In this document: positions 16,990 to 27,000 of the stretch, piece after piece | Layout: each line of letters begins with the position of its first letter | Position numbering within the stretch: the first letter of the stretch is position 1 | From: Armatimonadota bacterium | Lineage (GTDB): Bacteria; Bacteroidota; Ignavibacteria; OLB7 | Length of the DNA stretch: 55,310 bases | Assembly: GCA_020850315.1 (NCBI GenBank) | Contig: JADZEY010000091.1 | Span: 1-55,310 of the forward strand | Reading direction: 5' to 3' | Notes under the pieces: generated by a model | What the model was told of the DNA's origin: nothing | The model's database searches: none | Seen by the model: the letters and a program-made list of their open reading frames with translations, nothing else | Translations under genes and position numbers: made by a program

Positions 16990-19455
16990 TTATTTCAGGA
17001 TGATTTTTTCGGGATGCACTGCCCCGGCAACCCGTAGCAGCAACACGTAATTTCCTGGCGGCTGGTTGGCCACCCCAAACTCATGCACCCCCATTCCCAG
17101 TTCCCCCGAATGCAGCGTGGCAACACGTTCCCCCACAATGTTGAATAACCCAAGATCAACCGCACATTCTTTGTCAAGCTCCACCCGAATGGTGGTTTGG
17201 CCAGCGGGAGAGGTAAGCACGCTTACTTGGCTGGCGCGATTGGCTGGCTCGGTAATTCCCGACGGCAAGGGGGGCGGTGCGGGGGGGATAAATCCCTGGG
17301 CGCGAATTGCGCCGCGACCGTAGGTGCCAGCAAGCAGAGTGCGGGTTTTCTGGTCGAACGAAAAATCCCAGACTTCCACATTGGGGAAGTTCGGCATGGC
17401 GTACCAGTGCAGGCCGTTATCGCGGGTGAAAAATAGACCGAAGGAGGTTCCGGCGTACAGCGTCCCTGCGCTGTCGGGATCGGCCAGCAGGCGGTTGACT
17501 CCACCACGTGGCAGCCCTTCGGAACGGACAGTCCAGGTTGCGCCGCTGTTGGTGGTTAGCATCACCCCTTTGTTTTGCCAGCCGCCATCGCCGCCAACCC
17601 AAACGGTGGCGGGGTTTTCCGGCAGTGCCACAATGCCCCGTATCCGCCCGATTGCCCCAAACGATGGAGTGATATCAACCGTGGCTGCGCTATCTTTCCC
17701 TTCGGCCACGCGGTACAGTTTTCCAGCGTTTGTTCCAAGATAGACCTTCGGTTGGCTCTCCTTCGTCACCTCAATCGTGGTGATAACGTCATACTGGTTG
17801 GCGGCAAATTCGCGGCTTGCCACGGCGCGCCAATTCTCGGCACGGTCATCGGTGCGGTACAGTTTGTTCGAGCCGATGTAGAGGGTTTTGGGATCGTTCG
17901 GCGAGATAGTGATTGCTTGGCCGTACCAGTCGGCGCGGTCGGGGTCGGTGAAGCCGGTATAGAAACCATCGTTGCTGGTGTCGGTTGGCAGCCCGTTCAT
18001 TTTTTTTGCGGACCACCAGTTAAATCCGTCGTCGGCGCGGTGCAGGTTGTGGTACACATATTCGTGGTAGAAATAGCCGGGCTGCTCGTAGTCGTAAATT
18101 GTGCAGAAGCCATCGCCTCCAACAATTTTCCACTTGTACTCGTTGCCGCTGAACTTATCGTAGCCGTTGTCTTGGCAGCCAACAATCACCGTGTCGGTTC
18201 GGTCGGGGTGGATTGCGCAGTTGTAGATCTGCAGCGTCACCAAGTCGTTATCCAGCATCGTCCAGCGAAGGCGGTTGTCGCTGTATTCGGAGGTTCGATA
18301 GATGCCACCATCGTTTCCAGCAATGAAGGTCCCTTCAAGGTGTGGCGGGAACAAAAAAGCGTGCTGATCTACGTGAAGATCATCGTTGACGGTATCCCCA
18401 CCTTGCCAGGTCAGCCCGCCATTGGTAGTGCGGTAGAGTGAGGTTCCCCCGGCAATCAGAATATCGGGGTTTATCGGGGAAATCTCGAACACATCGTAGC
18501 CACGGTGGTAGCCGTCGCGGTAGGGCTGTCCGGGGAGCGTGTCCCACGTGGCCCCTGCGTTCAGCGATGTATAGAACGTCCCTTTTCCGCCGTTGGTGCA
18601 GCAGTAGGCAACCGTGGGGTCCGATGGCGCAATCCGCACATTCACCCGCTCCCAATATCCAACCGAACGCTCCAGCACCGCTTCCCAGTTCTCGCCGCCA
18701 TCGGTTGTGCGGTAGATTCTTCCTTTCCCCTCCAAATTGTTGTAGCCGTACAGGATGTTGTTGGGGTTTGATTGGTCAATGCTTAGGCTGGTTGCGCGCC
18801 CGCCTTTGCGCACCACCGTCCATGTAGCCCCGGCATCGGACGATTTGGCCACCCCACCTTCGGCGGCAAGCCAAACGGTTGTTGGGGTGATTGGATCGAA
18901 CTTGAGGTCGTACACAAAACTGATGTCGGGGATGGTGATAACGCTCCAACTGGTTCCGGCATCGTTGGTGCGGTAGAGCATCCCCTCGTGGGTTCCGGCA
19001 AGCAGCAATGCGTCGTCGTGAGGAGACATTGCCAGCGTGGACATCCGAAGCGACGGAAGGGTGTCGGTAAGCGGAACCCAGGTTTGGCCGGAGTTGCTGG
19101 AACGCCAGACACCGCCCCCATCGGCGGCACTGTACCACAGCGCGGTATCCTTGCGGGCAACCGCCAATCCCTTCATCCTGCCAGCTTGGTTTCGCGGGCC
19201 GATGAACTCCCATGCGGGCGCGGCGGCAAGGGTTGCGCCCGGTTTTTGCCTCATCCGTGCGCGTGCGGTTTGCCATGCTGCATGGATTGTTGCACCGTTC
19301 ATCCCCGCCTCGCGTAGCCGCTCCTGATATTCTCGCGCAGCTTTTTGCCCACCTTCGTACTCTTCCAAATCGTATGTTGGGCCGGCCATTTCTTGGGCGC
19401 GTAGCGGCAGCGCGGCGGCGGCCAGCACCAGTAGTGTGTAGAACGTGAGTTTCAT
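16990..19455 (-). CDS. BNR/sortilin-like propeller protein with T9SS sorting domain
   Basis: The protein has 821 residues from ATG 19455. A signal peptide (MKLTFYTLL to about residue 22) precedes a charged helical segment rich in Glu and Arg, then a long series of BNR/Ycf48-type repeats, as in VPS10/sortilin-type propellers and secreted glycoside hydrolase-like proteins: SSNSGQTWVPL, TNDAGTSWSV, TTDGGENWEAV, TTNGGLTWQGG and others. The C-terminal 85 residues form a type A T9SS sorting domain: VLTSPAGQTTIRVELD, GLFNIVGERVATL, ending HPEKIILK. It is probably a surface-exposed protein; its ligand is unknown. Upstream, TAACTTCG resembles the local -7 box. An open frame runs farther upstream to 19602 but lacks a signal. 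It is the GC-rich counterpart of the propeller gene at 924. Confidence 0.87.
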   Translation of the reverse strand: MKLTFYTLLVLAAAALPLRAQEMAGPTYDLEEYEGGQKAAREYQERLREAGMNGATIHAAWQTARARMRQKPGATLAAAPAWEFIGPRNQAGRMKGLAVARKDTALWYSAADGGGVWRSSNSGQTWVPLTDTLPSLRMSTLAMSPHDDALLLAGTHEGMLYRTNDAGTSWSVITIPDISFVYDLKFDPITPTTVWLAAEGGVAKSSDAGATWTVVRKGGRATSLSIDQSNPNNILYGYNNLEGKGRIYRTTDGGENWEAVLERSVGYWERVNVRIAPSDPTVAYCCTNGGKGTFYTSLNAGATWDTLPGQPYRDGYHRGYDVFEISPINPDILIAGGTSLYRTTNGGLTWQGGDTVNDDLHVDQHAFLFPPHLEGTFIAGNDGGIYRTSEYSDNRLRWTMLDNDLVTLQIYNCAIHPDRTDTVIVGCQDNGYDKFSGNEYKWKIVGGDGFCTIYDYEQPGYFYHEYVYHNLHRADDGFNWWSAKKMNGLPTDTSNDGFYTGFTDPDRADWYGQAITISPNDPKTLYIGSNKLYRTDDRAENWRAVASREFAANQYDVITTIEVTKESQPKVYLGTNAGKLYRVAEGKDSAATVDITPSFGAIGRIRGIVALPENPATVWVGGDGGWQNKGVMLTTNSGATWTVRSEGLPRGGVNRLLADPDSAGTLYAGTSFGLFFTRDNGLHWYAMPNFPNVEVWDFSFDQKTRTLLAGTYGRGAIRAQGFIPPAPPPLPSGITEPANRASQVSVLTSPAGQTTIRVELDKECAVDLGLFNIVGERVATLHSGELGMGVHEFGVANQPPGNYVLLLRVAGAVHPEKIILK

Positions 19456-19689
19456 GAAAGAGAGTTCGGTGACGTAGCTATCGGTTGTTGAATAGGGGGG
19501 CGAAGTTAGGGAAAGGAAGGGGAACACCGAGCGTTTGCAGGCGTGTTGGGCTGCCGCCAAGCTTGGCTTGGAACCGAAGAGGAAAACACCCCTGCGCGCC
19601 AATTATATGCTTCGCTGGGGGGAACCGAGGAGGCGATGATCTCCATCACCTTTCAGCTATCCTGAGACCAATCACATCTGGTCTGGTGT

Positions 19690-20958
19690 TTACTCACTTT
19701 TCCGAATCACCACCACGGTGATGTCGTCGTGCTGCTCGGCACCGGAAACAAAATCGTGAAGATCATTCAGCAGCTGGCTACGGATGTTGGCTGCGCTTGC
19801 CAATGTTTGGCTTGCTTGCCGCAGCGTAGTTTGCAGCCGTTGTTCGCCGAATTGTTCGCCGTTGGTGTTCTCGGCTTCGGTAAATCCGTCGGAGGTTATC
19901 AAGGCAACGTCACCCGGGTTCATGGTGAAAAGCACTGGTTGCAGCGAGCTTCCCAACGCAGCACCATGTGCCAGCCCTAACGCCATTCCTGGGGGGCGAA
20001 GTTCTTCCACCGTTCCGGTGGCATTGCGGAACAACAGCAAGGGATTATGCCCGGCCCGGAAGAATGTGCAGTTGTCGTCGAAGTCAATGTTTAGCAGTGC
20101 GGCGGTGATGAAATTGCGGCGGTGCAATCGCACCCGTAGCGTGTCGTTCAGCCCAACAAACAAGTCGGCAGGATTGCTGACGTGGATGGAGAGTGCTTGG
20201 GTCATCCCTTGGAATTTTGCCATCACCAACGCTGCGGGAATTCCCTTGCCAGCGGCATCGGCCACGATAATCCCTTTGCTCCCGTTTGCGAACGAAAGGA
20301 AGTCGTAATAATCGCCGCCAATCTCCACCGCCGGAACCATTGTTGCGCCGATGTCGAATCCAAAAATGCGTGCGTCGTCATCGGGAAGAAGGCTTAGCTG
20401 CACGCTTCGCGCAGCTTGGAATTCGTTGGTGAGCAACTCTTCTTGATCGGCCAATCCTTCCTGTTTGGCCGAGCGGACGAAGGCGATCACCAACCCGATA
20501 GCAACCGCTACAACGCTATTCCCCATAAAAAGCGGTACCACAGCTGCCGCCGACAAACCTGCTGCTAACGGGTCTATCACCACATAGCCAAATTGCTGAA
20601 TCAGCAGTGCCAACCCGATGCCAACTCCGGACCCCACAAGCCCGCTTGCCAGCCACACCAGCGGGATCACGAACAGCCGCAGCCCCGCAGAAATTGTGGT
20701 GCGGAACCGCCCCACATACAGCGTGGCAAGGTGGGCAATCGTGGTGATGGGGATAGAGAAGATGATGACAATCACCGCCACTTTTCGCACAATGGATAAC
20801 TCAGGAATGGCCCCGCCATTCACCAGGTTCATCAGCAAAAAAAACGCCATGAAGCCGCTGGGAATCAGCAGAAGCAATTTCCAAAGTGGGACATCGCTGG
20901 ACCGCTCGTCCGAGCGGCGCAACAGCGAGCGGCGGCGGGTTGGTTGTTGGTGTGTCAT
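19690..20958 (-). CDS. Membrane-bound SpoIIE/PP2C serine phosphatase
   Basis: A 422-residue protein with an N-terminal membrane region of about five hydrophobic segments (residues 25-165) followed by a short helical linker (EELLTNEFQAARSVQLSLLP) and a SpoIIE/RsbU-type PP2C phosphatase domain (about 190-420). The metal-binding marks are kept: GGDYYDF near 213, ADAAGKGIPAAL near 231, and SDGFTEAEN and EQHDDITVVVI near the C-terminus. Such proteins dephosphorylate anti-anti-sigma factors in partner-switching systems. No antisigma or STAS gene lies in the window, so its partner is unknown. It follows the Fic gene by 93 nt on the same strand and may be read with it. Confidence 0.92.
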   Translation of the reverse strand: MTHQQPTRRRSLLRRSDERSSDVPLWKLLLLIPSGFMAFFLLMNLVNGGAIPELSIVRKVAVIVIIFSIPITTIAHLATLYVGRFRTTISAGLRLFVIPLVWLASGLVGSGVGIGLALLIQQFGYVVIDPLAAGLSAAAVVPLFMGNSVVAVAIGLVIAFVRSAKQEGLADQEELLTNEFQAARSVQLSLLPDDDARIFGFDIGATMVPAVEIGGDYYDFLSFANGSKGIIVADAAGKGIPAALVMAKFQGMTQALSIHVSNPADLFVGLNDTLRVRLHRRNFITAALLNIDFDDNCTFFRAGHNPLLLFRNATGTVEELRPPGMALGLAHGAALGSSLQPVLFTMNPGDVALITSDGFTEAENTNGEQFGEQRLQTTLRQASQTLASAANIRSQLLNDLHDFVSGAEQHDDITVVVIRKSE

Positions 20959-21051
20959 TCAGAAAGAAGGGGCGCAAGTTCGGGGGAAAGTAGAGGGAAG
21001 TTGCAAGGGGTGTGCAACCGCAATGTTCATCACGGGAGGCGAACGGTTGGC

Positions 21052-22494
21052 TTAGTATCCTCTTGTTCTCAAATTCTGCTCGGCCTGCTGGCGTAACTCT
21101 GTTAGCCGACGGGTGATAACGCGCCGCGCCGCCATTTCGGCACGCAGTTGCACAACCGCTGATGCTTGCGGAACAAGCTCTGCCATTCGTGCTTCAAAGA
21201 TGAGCTGATTATGCTCGTCGCGAACAATAAGGTCGTCTTCAGTGTCGCAGTTTTTTGGCACTTCCACAAACATGGTGTAGCGGATATCAGCTTTTGCTGG
21301 GGCGTACGTGCTGGCGTGAAGAACCAGCTGGCGCCCGCCGCTGGTAACTGGCAGCCGAAGGTGTTCGTTGGATGGTTCATACTGGCCATATCGCTCAACC
21401 TGTGCACCAATCTGGATCTGTTGCGGGCGATTGAATTCCGCTGCGGTTTTGTTCAATGCTTGTGCAAGTAACTTCATCAACGAATATGCCGCACCATCCA
21501 CTTCAGCGTGAGTGAATCCCCCTTGTGTGTGAAACAGAGAATAGATCCGCTGGGCCGATTCTTCAATCACTCCCTGCTCAAGCTCTTTCATGCTCTCCTC
21601 AACCAGCTGCATCGAATCCAAGGTGCGCTCAAGAATGAACTGTGCGAACGGGGTGGCTTCCCCTTGATCGGCAGCGCGTAAGGCCTGCAGATATGCTGCG
21701 CGGTGTTCGGAAAGAATCAGCACCGGAACCCGCGCAGCGCGGTAGGTGAAGACCGAAGCCAACGCCCGGGCAACACGCCCGTTGCCATCGGCAAAGGGGT
21801 GGATGCAGACAAACGCATAGTGGGCGTAGGCCGCCTGCAACGCAGGGTGTGCATCTAAAAACTCTGGCGACTCAAGCTGTTGGCAAAGCTGTCTCACCTC
21901 GGCAGCGACCATATCCACTGGCGCGTATGAGTGAACCGTATCCGTTGGCGTAATCACATGGTTCGGAAGGCTTTTGTACTGGCCGCCAACAATTGCGTGT
22001 TCCTGCCAGCCAACTTCTGTGAGCACTTTGTAGGTCGCTTGTGCGGCTGTCAACTGTGCATGAAGTTCCCGGATCCACGCTGGCACAATCGGTTCTTTTT
22101 TGGTGACGAAGTCCAGCAGATAATCATAGACCTCAATCTGTGTTTCGATCATCTGGCGAGCTTCTGCACCTTTCTGGTTCAGCGCATCTTCCCACATCGC
22201 CGTTTGCATTGCCACGGTGAAAGTGAACCCACGATCAACATCGTACAAGCCCTCCAGCGCGCCGGTATCAATGGCAGCAGCGCGGCGGACGGAGTGATAT
22301 GCACGCTGCAATGCTTCTGTGGAGGTACTCTGAAGGCTCTCAAGCCGCGCCATGTAGCGATCCCACCGTGCCGAGCGGATAGGCTCAACTCCCCATTCAG
22401 CAAAGCGTGGAATGGGCCTGTAGTTAGCATCTGCTTGGCGTAGATCAATCAATCTATGCTGGGCGTTCTGCTGGTTGTTGGTGGGATCGCTCAT
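21052..22494 (-). CDS. Fic-family protein with N-terminal inhibitory motif
   Basis: The 480-residue protein carries the Fic active-site motif HPFADGNGRVARAL at about residues 232-245, complete with catalytic His, Asp/Asn-Gly and Arg, which supports AMP or another nucleotide transfer to a target protein hydroxyl. TGALEG at about 77-82 fits the (S/T)xxxE(G/N) helix that blocks the active site in self-inhibited (class II) Fic proteins. The C-terminal 200 residues have no clear domain. No signal peptide or antitoxin gene is seen. It starts 27 nt after the proS stop and is probably in that operon. Whether it modifies a translation factor is unknown. Confidence 0.9.
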   Translation of the reverse strand: MSDPTNNQQNAQHRLIDLRQADANYRPIPRFAEWGVEPIRSARWDRYMARLESLQSTSTEALQRAYHSVRRAAAIDTGALEGLYDVDRGFTFTVAMQTAMWEDALNQKGAEARQMIETQIEVYDYLLDFVTKKEPIVPAWIRELHAQLTAAQATYKVLTEVGWQEHAIVGGQYKSLPNHVITPTDTVHSYAPVDMVAAEVRQLCQQLESPEFLDAHPALQAAYAHYAFVCIHPFADGNGRVARALASVFTYRAARVPVLILSEHRAAYLQALRAADQGEATPFAQFILERTLDSMQLVEESMKELEQGVIEESAQRIYSLFHTQGGFTHAEVDGAAYSLMKLLAQALNKTAAEFNRPQQIQIGAQVERYGQYEPSNEHLRLPVTSGGRQLVLHASTYAPAKADIRYTMFVEVPKNCDTEDDLIVRDEHNQLIFEARMAELVPQASAVVQLRAEMAARRVITRRLTELRQQAEQNLRTRGY

Positions 22495-22521
22495 TGCTTG
22501 GAATCCTTGAATAAAAAGCCG

Positions 22522-23964
22522 TTAGTACGCTTTTGCGAACACTGCTACTTCCGTGGCTTCGGCTCCCGTCAGGAAACAGCGGCCTGTTCCGCCGGGTTGG
22601 GATAGTGGGAAGCAGCGGAGCGTTGCGCCGGTTTCATCTTTCAGCTTCCGCTCGTCGGTTCCGGTTCCGGCCCACCATGCGCGCGCCCATTGGCCGTTGG
22701 CGATAACCTGGGCGAATTGCTCACGATCTTCCACATCAACGATGTTGGAATCGCGGAACTGAATTGCGCGTTGCAGCAGCGATTGCTGAATATCAGCCAG
22801 CCATTCGGTTGCCACCCGCCCAACGTCATCGGCGGGGATTCCGAACTGCTTTCCTTCCTTTCCCGGGCGGTCGCGGCGGGCAAACACCACGGCTTGTTTC
22901 TCCACATCTTTCGGTCCAATCTCAATCCGCAGCGGAACGCCACGCATCTCGTACTCGTTGAATTTCCAACCAGCGGTTTCTTGTTCGCTAAGGTCTGCTT
23001 TTGCGCGAACGCCGGCGGCGATCAATGCCTGCTCCACGCGCAGAACCATCTCCTTCACTGCTGCTTTCTCGGTATCATTTTTCCAGATGGGGACGATGAT
23101 TGCCTGCACTGGTGCAAGCCGTGGCGGAAGCACAAGGCCCTTGTCGTCGCCGTGGGTCATAATCACCCCGCCAACCATGCGGGTGCTTACCCCCCACGAG
23201 GTCTGCCACGGGTGTTCCAGCGTTCCATCCTGCGTCAGAAATCGGGTGCCGAAGGCTTTGGAGAAGTTTTGGCCAAGGTTGTGGCTGGTTCCGGCTTGCA
23301 ACGCTTTTCCATCCCCCATCATCGCCTCGATGGTGTAGGTGCGGGTCGCCCCGGCAAACTTTTCGTTGTCCGATTTTCGCCCCTGGATCACTGGGATTGC
23401 TGCCTCGTTGTACACAAAATCAACGTACACATCCAGCATCCGCAGCGTTTCCTCTTCGGCTTCTTCGGGTGTGGCGTGTGCGGTGTGGCCTTCCTGCCAC
23501 AAGAATTCAGTGGTGCGTAAAAACGGGCGCGGGCGAAGTTCCCACCGAACCACGTTGGCCCACTGGTTAATCAGCAACGGCAGGTCGCGGTATGATTTCA
23601 CCCACTTCTCAAACATGAAGTTGATGATCGTCTCGCTGGTTGGCCGCACCACCAATGGCTCCTCTAACTCCTTCCCGCCGGCGTGTGTCACCAGGGCAAG
23701 CTCGGGGGAAAATCCCTCAACGTGTTCCGCTTCCTTTTGGATGAAGGAGTAGGGGATGAACATGGGGAAGTATGCGTTCTGGTGGCCGGTGGCTTTGAAC
23801 CTGCGGTCAAGCTGGTCGCGGATATTTTCCCACAATGCGTAGCCGTAGGGCTTGATGACCATGGTTCCTTTCACTGGGCCGTAATCAACAAGCTCTGCGC
23901 GTTGAATCACCTCGATGTACCATGCCGCATAATCTTGGCTGCGCGGCGTCACCGCTTCGGACAT
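22522..23964 (-). CDS. proS: Prolyl-tRNA synthetase, archaeal/eukaryotic type (ProS type 3)
   Basis: This 480-residue class II enzyme charges tRNA-Pro. Motif 2 lies at about residues 138-162 (VRWELRPRPFLRTTEFLWQ then EGHTAH), motif 3 near 262-285 (GGVIMTHGDDKGLVLPPRLA), and the anticodon-binding domain follows (EIGPKDVEK near 372). It ends in KAY like other short ProS proteins and lacks the editing insertion of bacterial type 1 enzymes. The length is normal. ATG 23964 is the first methionine and agrees with the family start. A TATATTTG box lies 79 nt upstream. The Fic gene follows by 27 nt. Confidence 0.96.
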   Translation of the reverse strand: MSEAVTPRSQDYAAWYIEVIQRAELVDYGPVKGTMVIKPYGYALWENIRDQLDRRFKATGHQNAYFPMFIPYSFIQKEAEHVEGFSPELALVTHAGGKELEEPLVVRPTSETIINFMFEKWVKSYRDLPLLINQWANVVRWELRPRPFLRTTEFLWQEGHTAHATPEEAEEETLRMLDVYVDFVYNEAAIPVIQGRKSDNEKFAGATRTYTIEAMMGDGKALQAGTSHNLGQNFSKAFGTRFLTQDGTLEHPWQTSWGVSTRMVGGVIMTHGDDKGLVLPPRLAPVQAIIVPIWKNDTEKAAVKEMVLRVEQALIAAGVRAKADLSEQETAGWKFNEYEMRGVPLRIEIGPKDVEKQAVVFARRDRPGKEGKQFGIPADDVGRVATEWLADIQQSLLQRAIQFRDSNIVDVEDREQFAQVIANGQWARAWWAGTGTDERKLKDETGATLRCFPLSQPGGTGRCFLTGAEATEVAVFAKAY

Positions 23965-24042
23965 TCGGAAACTCCAATTAGATGGTTAGTGGATTGGTGG
24001 ATAGCTGCACCAACAAGAACAACATGGCCGGCTATCTGCGGC

Positions 24043-24050
24043 CAAATATA
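24043..24050 (-). promoter_or_regulatory. TATATTTG -7 box upstream of proS
   Basis: On the minus strand TATATTTG matches the Bacteroidetes -7 box, 79 nt before the proS start. No TTTG-like box is found at the 19-nt distance, so support is partial. Confidence 0.45.
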
Positions 24051-24098
24051 ACAGGAAGGGAGCGTGGGGGGTTACACAAGACGTTTCCGAGCACCGCC

Positions 24099-27000
24099 TT
24101 ACTCCGCCATCATGGCTTGCAGTCGTAGCCGGGCGGCTTCGGTTCGCTTCCCTTGTTGCGATAAGGCATCGTTCAGCAACTCCATCACCTCCTCATCTTC
24201 CGGCATCATCATGTGGGCGCGGCGCAGAAGTTCTTCGGCACTGGCGGGGTCATCCTCGCGCAGCAATCCCGAAGCCACGCGGATGGTTGTGGCCCGTAGC
24301 AGATGCTCGAAATCTTCGCGTGCGGCCTCGAACAATTCTTCGTACAAGGTTGGGAAGGGGACTTCGCCACGCGCTATCTCCAAGGCTTGCATCGTTGCCG
24401 GAAAGGCACGCCGCAGCGCGCCATCGCGCAGGGCACGCGCTGCCTCGCGAAGTAGGCTGTGTGCGGTAAGTAAGTCCACCTGAACAGCGTCAAGATTGAG
24501 CGCTGGCGTTTCCCCTTCGGTGCGGATCACCTGCGGCCCCAGCAGGTCACGCAGCCGGAACACCGCGGCGTTCATCGTCTTGCGGGCGTGCTCGGGGTCC
24601 AGCTCGCCGCCGGCAGCAAGGTGGCGGAACTCGCGCGGTTCCAGCGGTTGCTTCTGTAATTGATCGGCAACCATCAGCCCCAACACCGCCCGCAATCGCC
24701 CGCCACGAATCGGTATCACCACCCCATCGGGAAGCACTGCCTCCACGGTCCCAATCATTGTCAGCAAGATTTTTTTGGAACTCTGCTCCCCTTCGGTTGG
24801 GTGGCGTTTTGCAGCGATGTGGGCGATTCGGTCACGCCAGCTTTTCATCTCCTTTTTGTTGCAGTAGCCTTCCCCAAAGCGATCCAGAAAGGGGAGCATG
24901 AACGCCCACAACTCATGCCGGCTAAGCCACTCCATCACGTTGCTGAATAACACCGTTGCCGCGCCGTGCAATCGTTTCTGCAGAGGTTCCGGCAACTGGC
25001 CGATAAGCTGGAACGCCAGCCGCAGAAACAGCAGATCCGTTAGCCGAAGCGACGGTAGCTCGAACTGAGTCAACACCTTAGCCACGTCCGCATTCTGGAG
25101 AGATTCTGGATTCCGACGCAGTTCAATCAATCGCGAAATGTCGGCAGGGAGGCTCTCTTTCTGGCGGATGTTCTGTAAAATCTGATCGTACTCTTCGCTG
25201 GTTTCGGCGGCCAACGCGGCAACGTCGTCGAACAGCTGTTCGCGGTTCACTGTGCGCCGTGCAATGCAGTCGTGCAGGGCTGCATCGTCGCCAAGCTGGA
25301 CGTACATCTGCGGCAGCAGCAGCCCAACAAATCGCCGGAATCCCTGGCGAATGGAGTCGGGCGTTTCGGCGATTAAGCGATCCACCTCGGCCTCAATCGC
25401 GCTGGGGCGCATCCCAAACCCTGCGTGCAACTGCAGACGTTTCAGCCGTTGGGAGTAGAAGTTGGTGAGTATCCCGTGGGATTTCAGCAGGGGAAGCAGC
25501 CGCTCCAGAAGCTGCAATGTGCGGTCGGCTTGGCCGGTGTTGTGGTAGAAGGAGGCAATCCGCGAAAGGGTGTGCGGATCGGAGGCCTGGGGGGAAGCCA
25601 GCAACTGTTGGCACAGCGTGCGCCGTTTGGCCAGCTCCGATTCGTTGGCAAACGTGTCCAGCAGGAATGGGGCTATCTCGCGCCAGCAGGCTTCCTTGAG
25701 TTGGTCGCCAAGTTCTTCGGATTCCAGCAACGCCTCCATCTCCTGCTCCACTGCGCGGATGATAACGTGGTTCAGCGCTGAGGCCTGCGCCAGCTGGCGC
25801 AGGAAGTTGATCCAGTCGTCGCTGTGGCGCAGTGTGGGGTAGCGTTCCACAATCCGTTTTCCTTCCTCCCATCGGTCGTGGCGTTGCACGTAGTGGCGCA
25901 TTGCGCTAATGGAATGGCTGGCGGCCAGTGCGTTCAGGCGATGCCGGGCAATGGCCTCGGATTGTATCTCTGTGGTCAGCTGAAGGTATCGCTCAACATC
26001 CCGCTCGAATTGGTCGGTGTAAAGCTCAATCCGGCGGATGCGTAGGTCAGTTGCGATACGCAGAAGCTCGTTTTCCTGCTGTTGGCTGGCGTTCCATTGG
26101 CTTGCAAACGCCTGCGAAACCGCCGTGCCACACCCCAGCAACGTGCGGCCACCGGTTTCCAGTAAGGCAGCGCTCATCCCCCTTGTTCGATCCAGAATCG
26201 TAGCAACGCCGTTGCTTGCTTCTTGGGCTGTGATGGAGGCTGTGCTGGATAGTTGGCCAGCGATTGGAGTAAGCAGAAGGAATGGCTGGAAAGAGTAGAG
26301 GGGGAGCGGAAGAGTGCAAAGATTCCAGAGGAGTTCGGGCTGCGGTGGGGCGGTGGTTTCGGCTAACTCAATCAGCCGCCGGTGAAGCAGTGTGTGGGTG
26401 AACGCAAGCGGCGGCTGGCGGCTGCCGCTGTTTCTGTGAAGTGGCGTTGACCCCGTGGCAGCGTGGCCAAGTATCCCACGGTATCGCAATGCCCGCAATG
26501 CTTCGGCGGCGTTTTCCCCCAGCACAACGCTTGCTCCTTCTGCCGAAAACAGCTCGCCAAGAAGTGCAAGCTGTGTGGCGTTTGCAAGCTCTTCTGGTGA
26601 TAAATGCGCTGTCATCCCATCGGCCAGCAACGCCACGCTGCGGCGGAACGATTGCAGCAGATCCGTAGCCGAGAGCGTCAGGTAGGGGGGGCTTCCGGCA
26701 TCGGCGGATGATTGGCGCAGCGCGCCAGCAAGCGCGCCCCGAAGTGCCGAGCGAATGGCCAGCGGATTCCCTGATGTTGCCCTTTGCAGCCCCCCAATCG
26801 AAGGCATCGCCACCTGCTGCCGGAACAACGTTTGCCATATCTGTTCCACGGCTGTGTCATCAAGCCCATGCAGGATTATTTCATCGCTTAGCCAGCGTTC
26901 TATCACCCCGCGTGCGCCCATATCCACCGGACGGGCGGCGCAAAGAATGGAGATCGTTTCGTCGGCAAGGGCTTCTATCAGCTGCGCAAATTCGGCAAGT

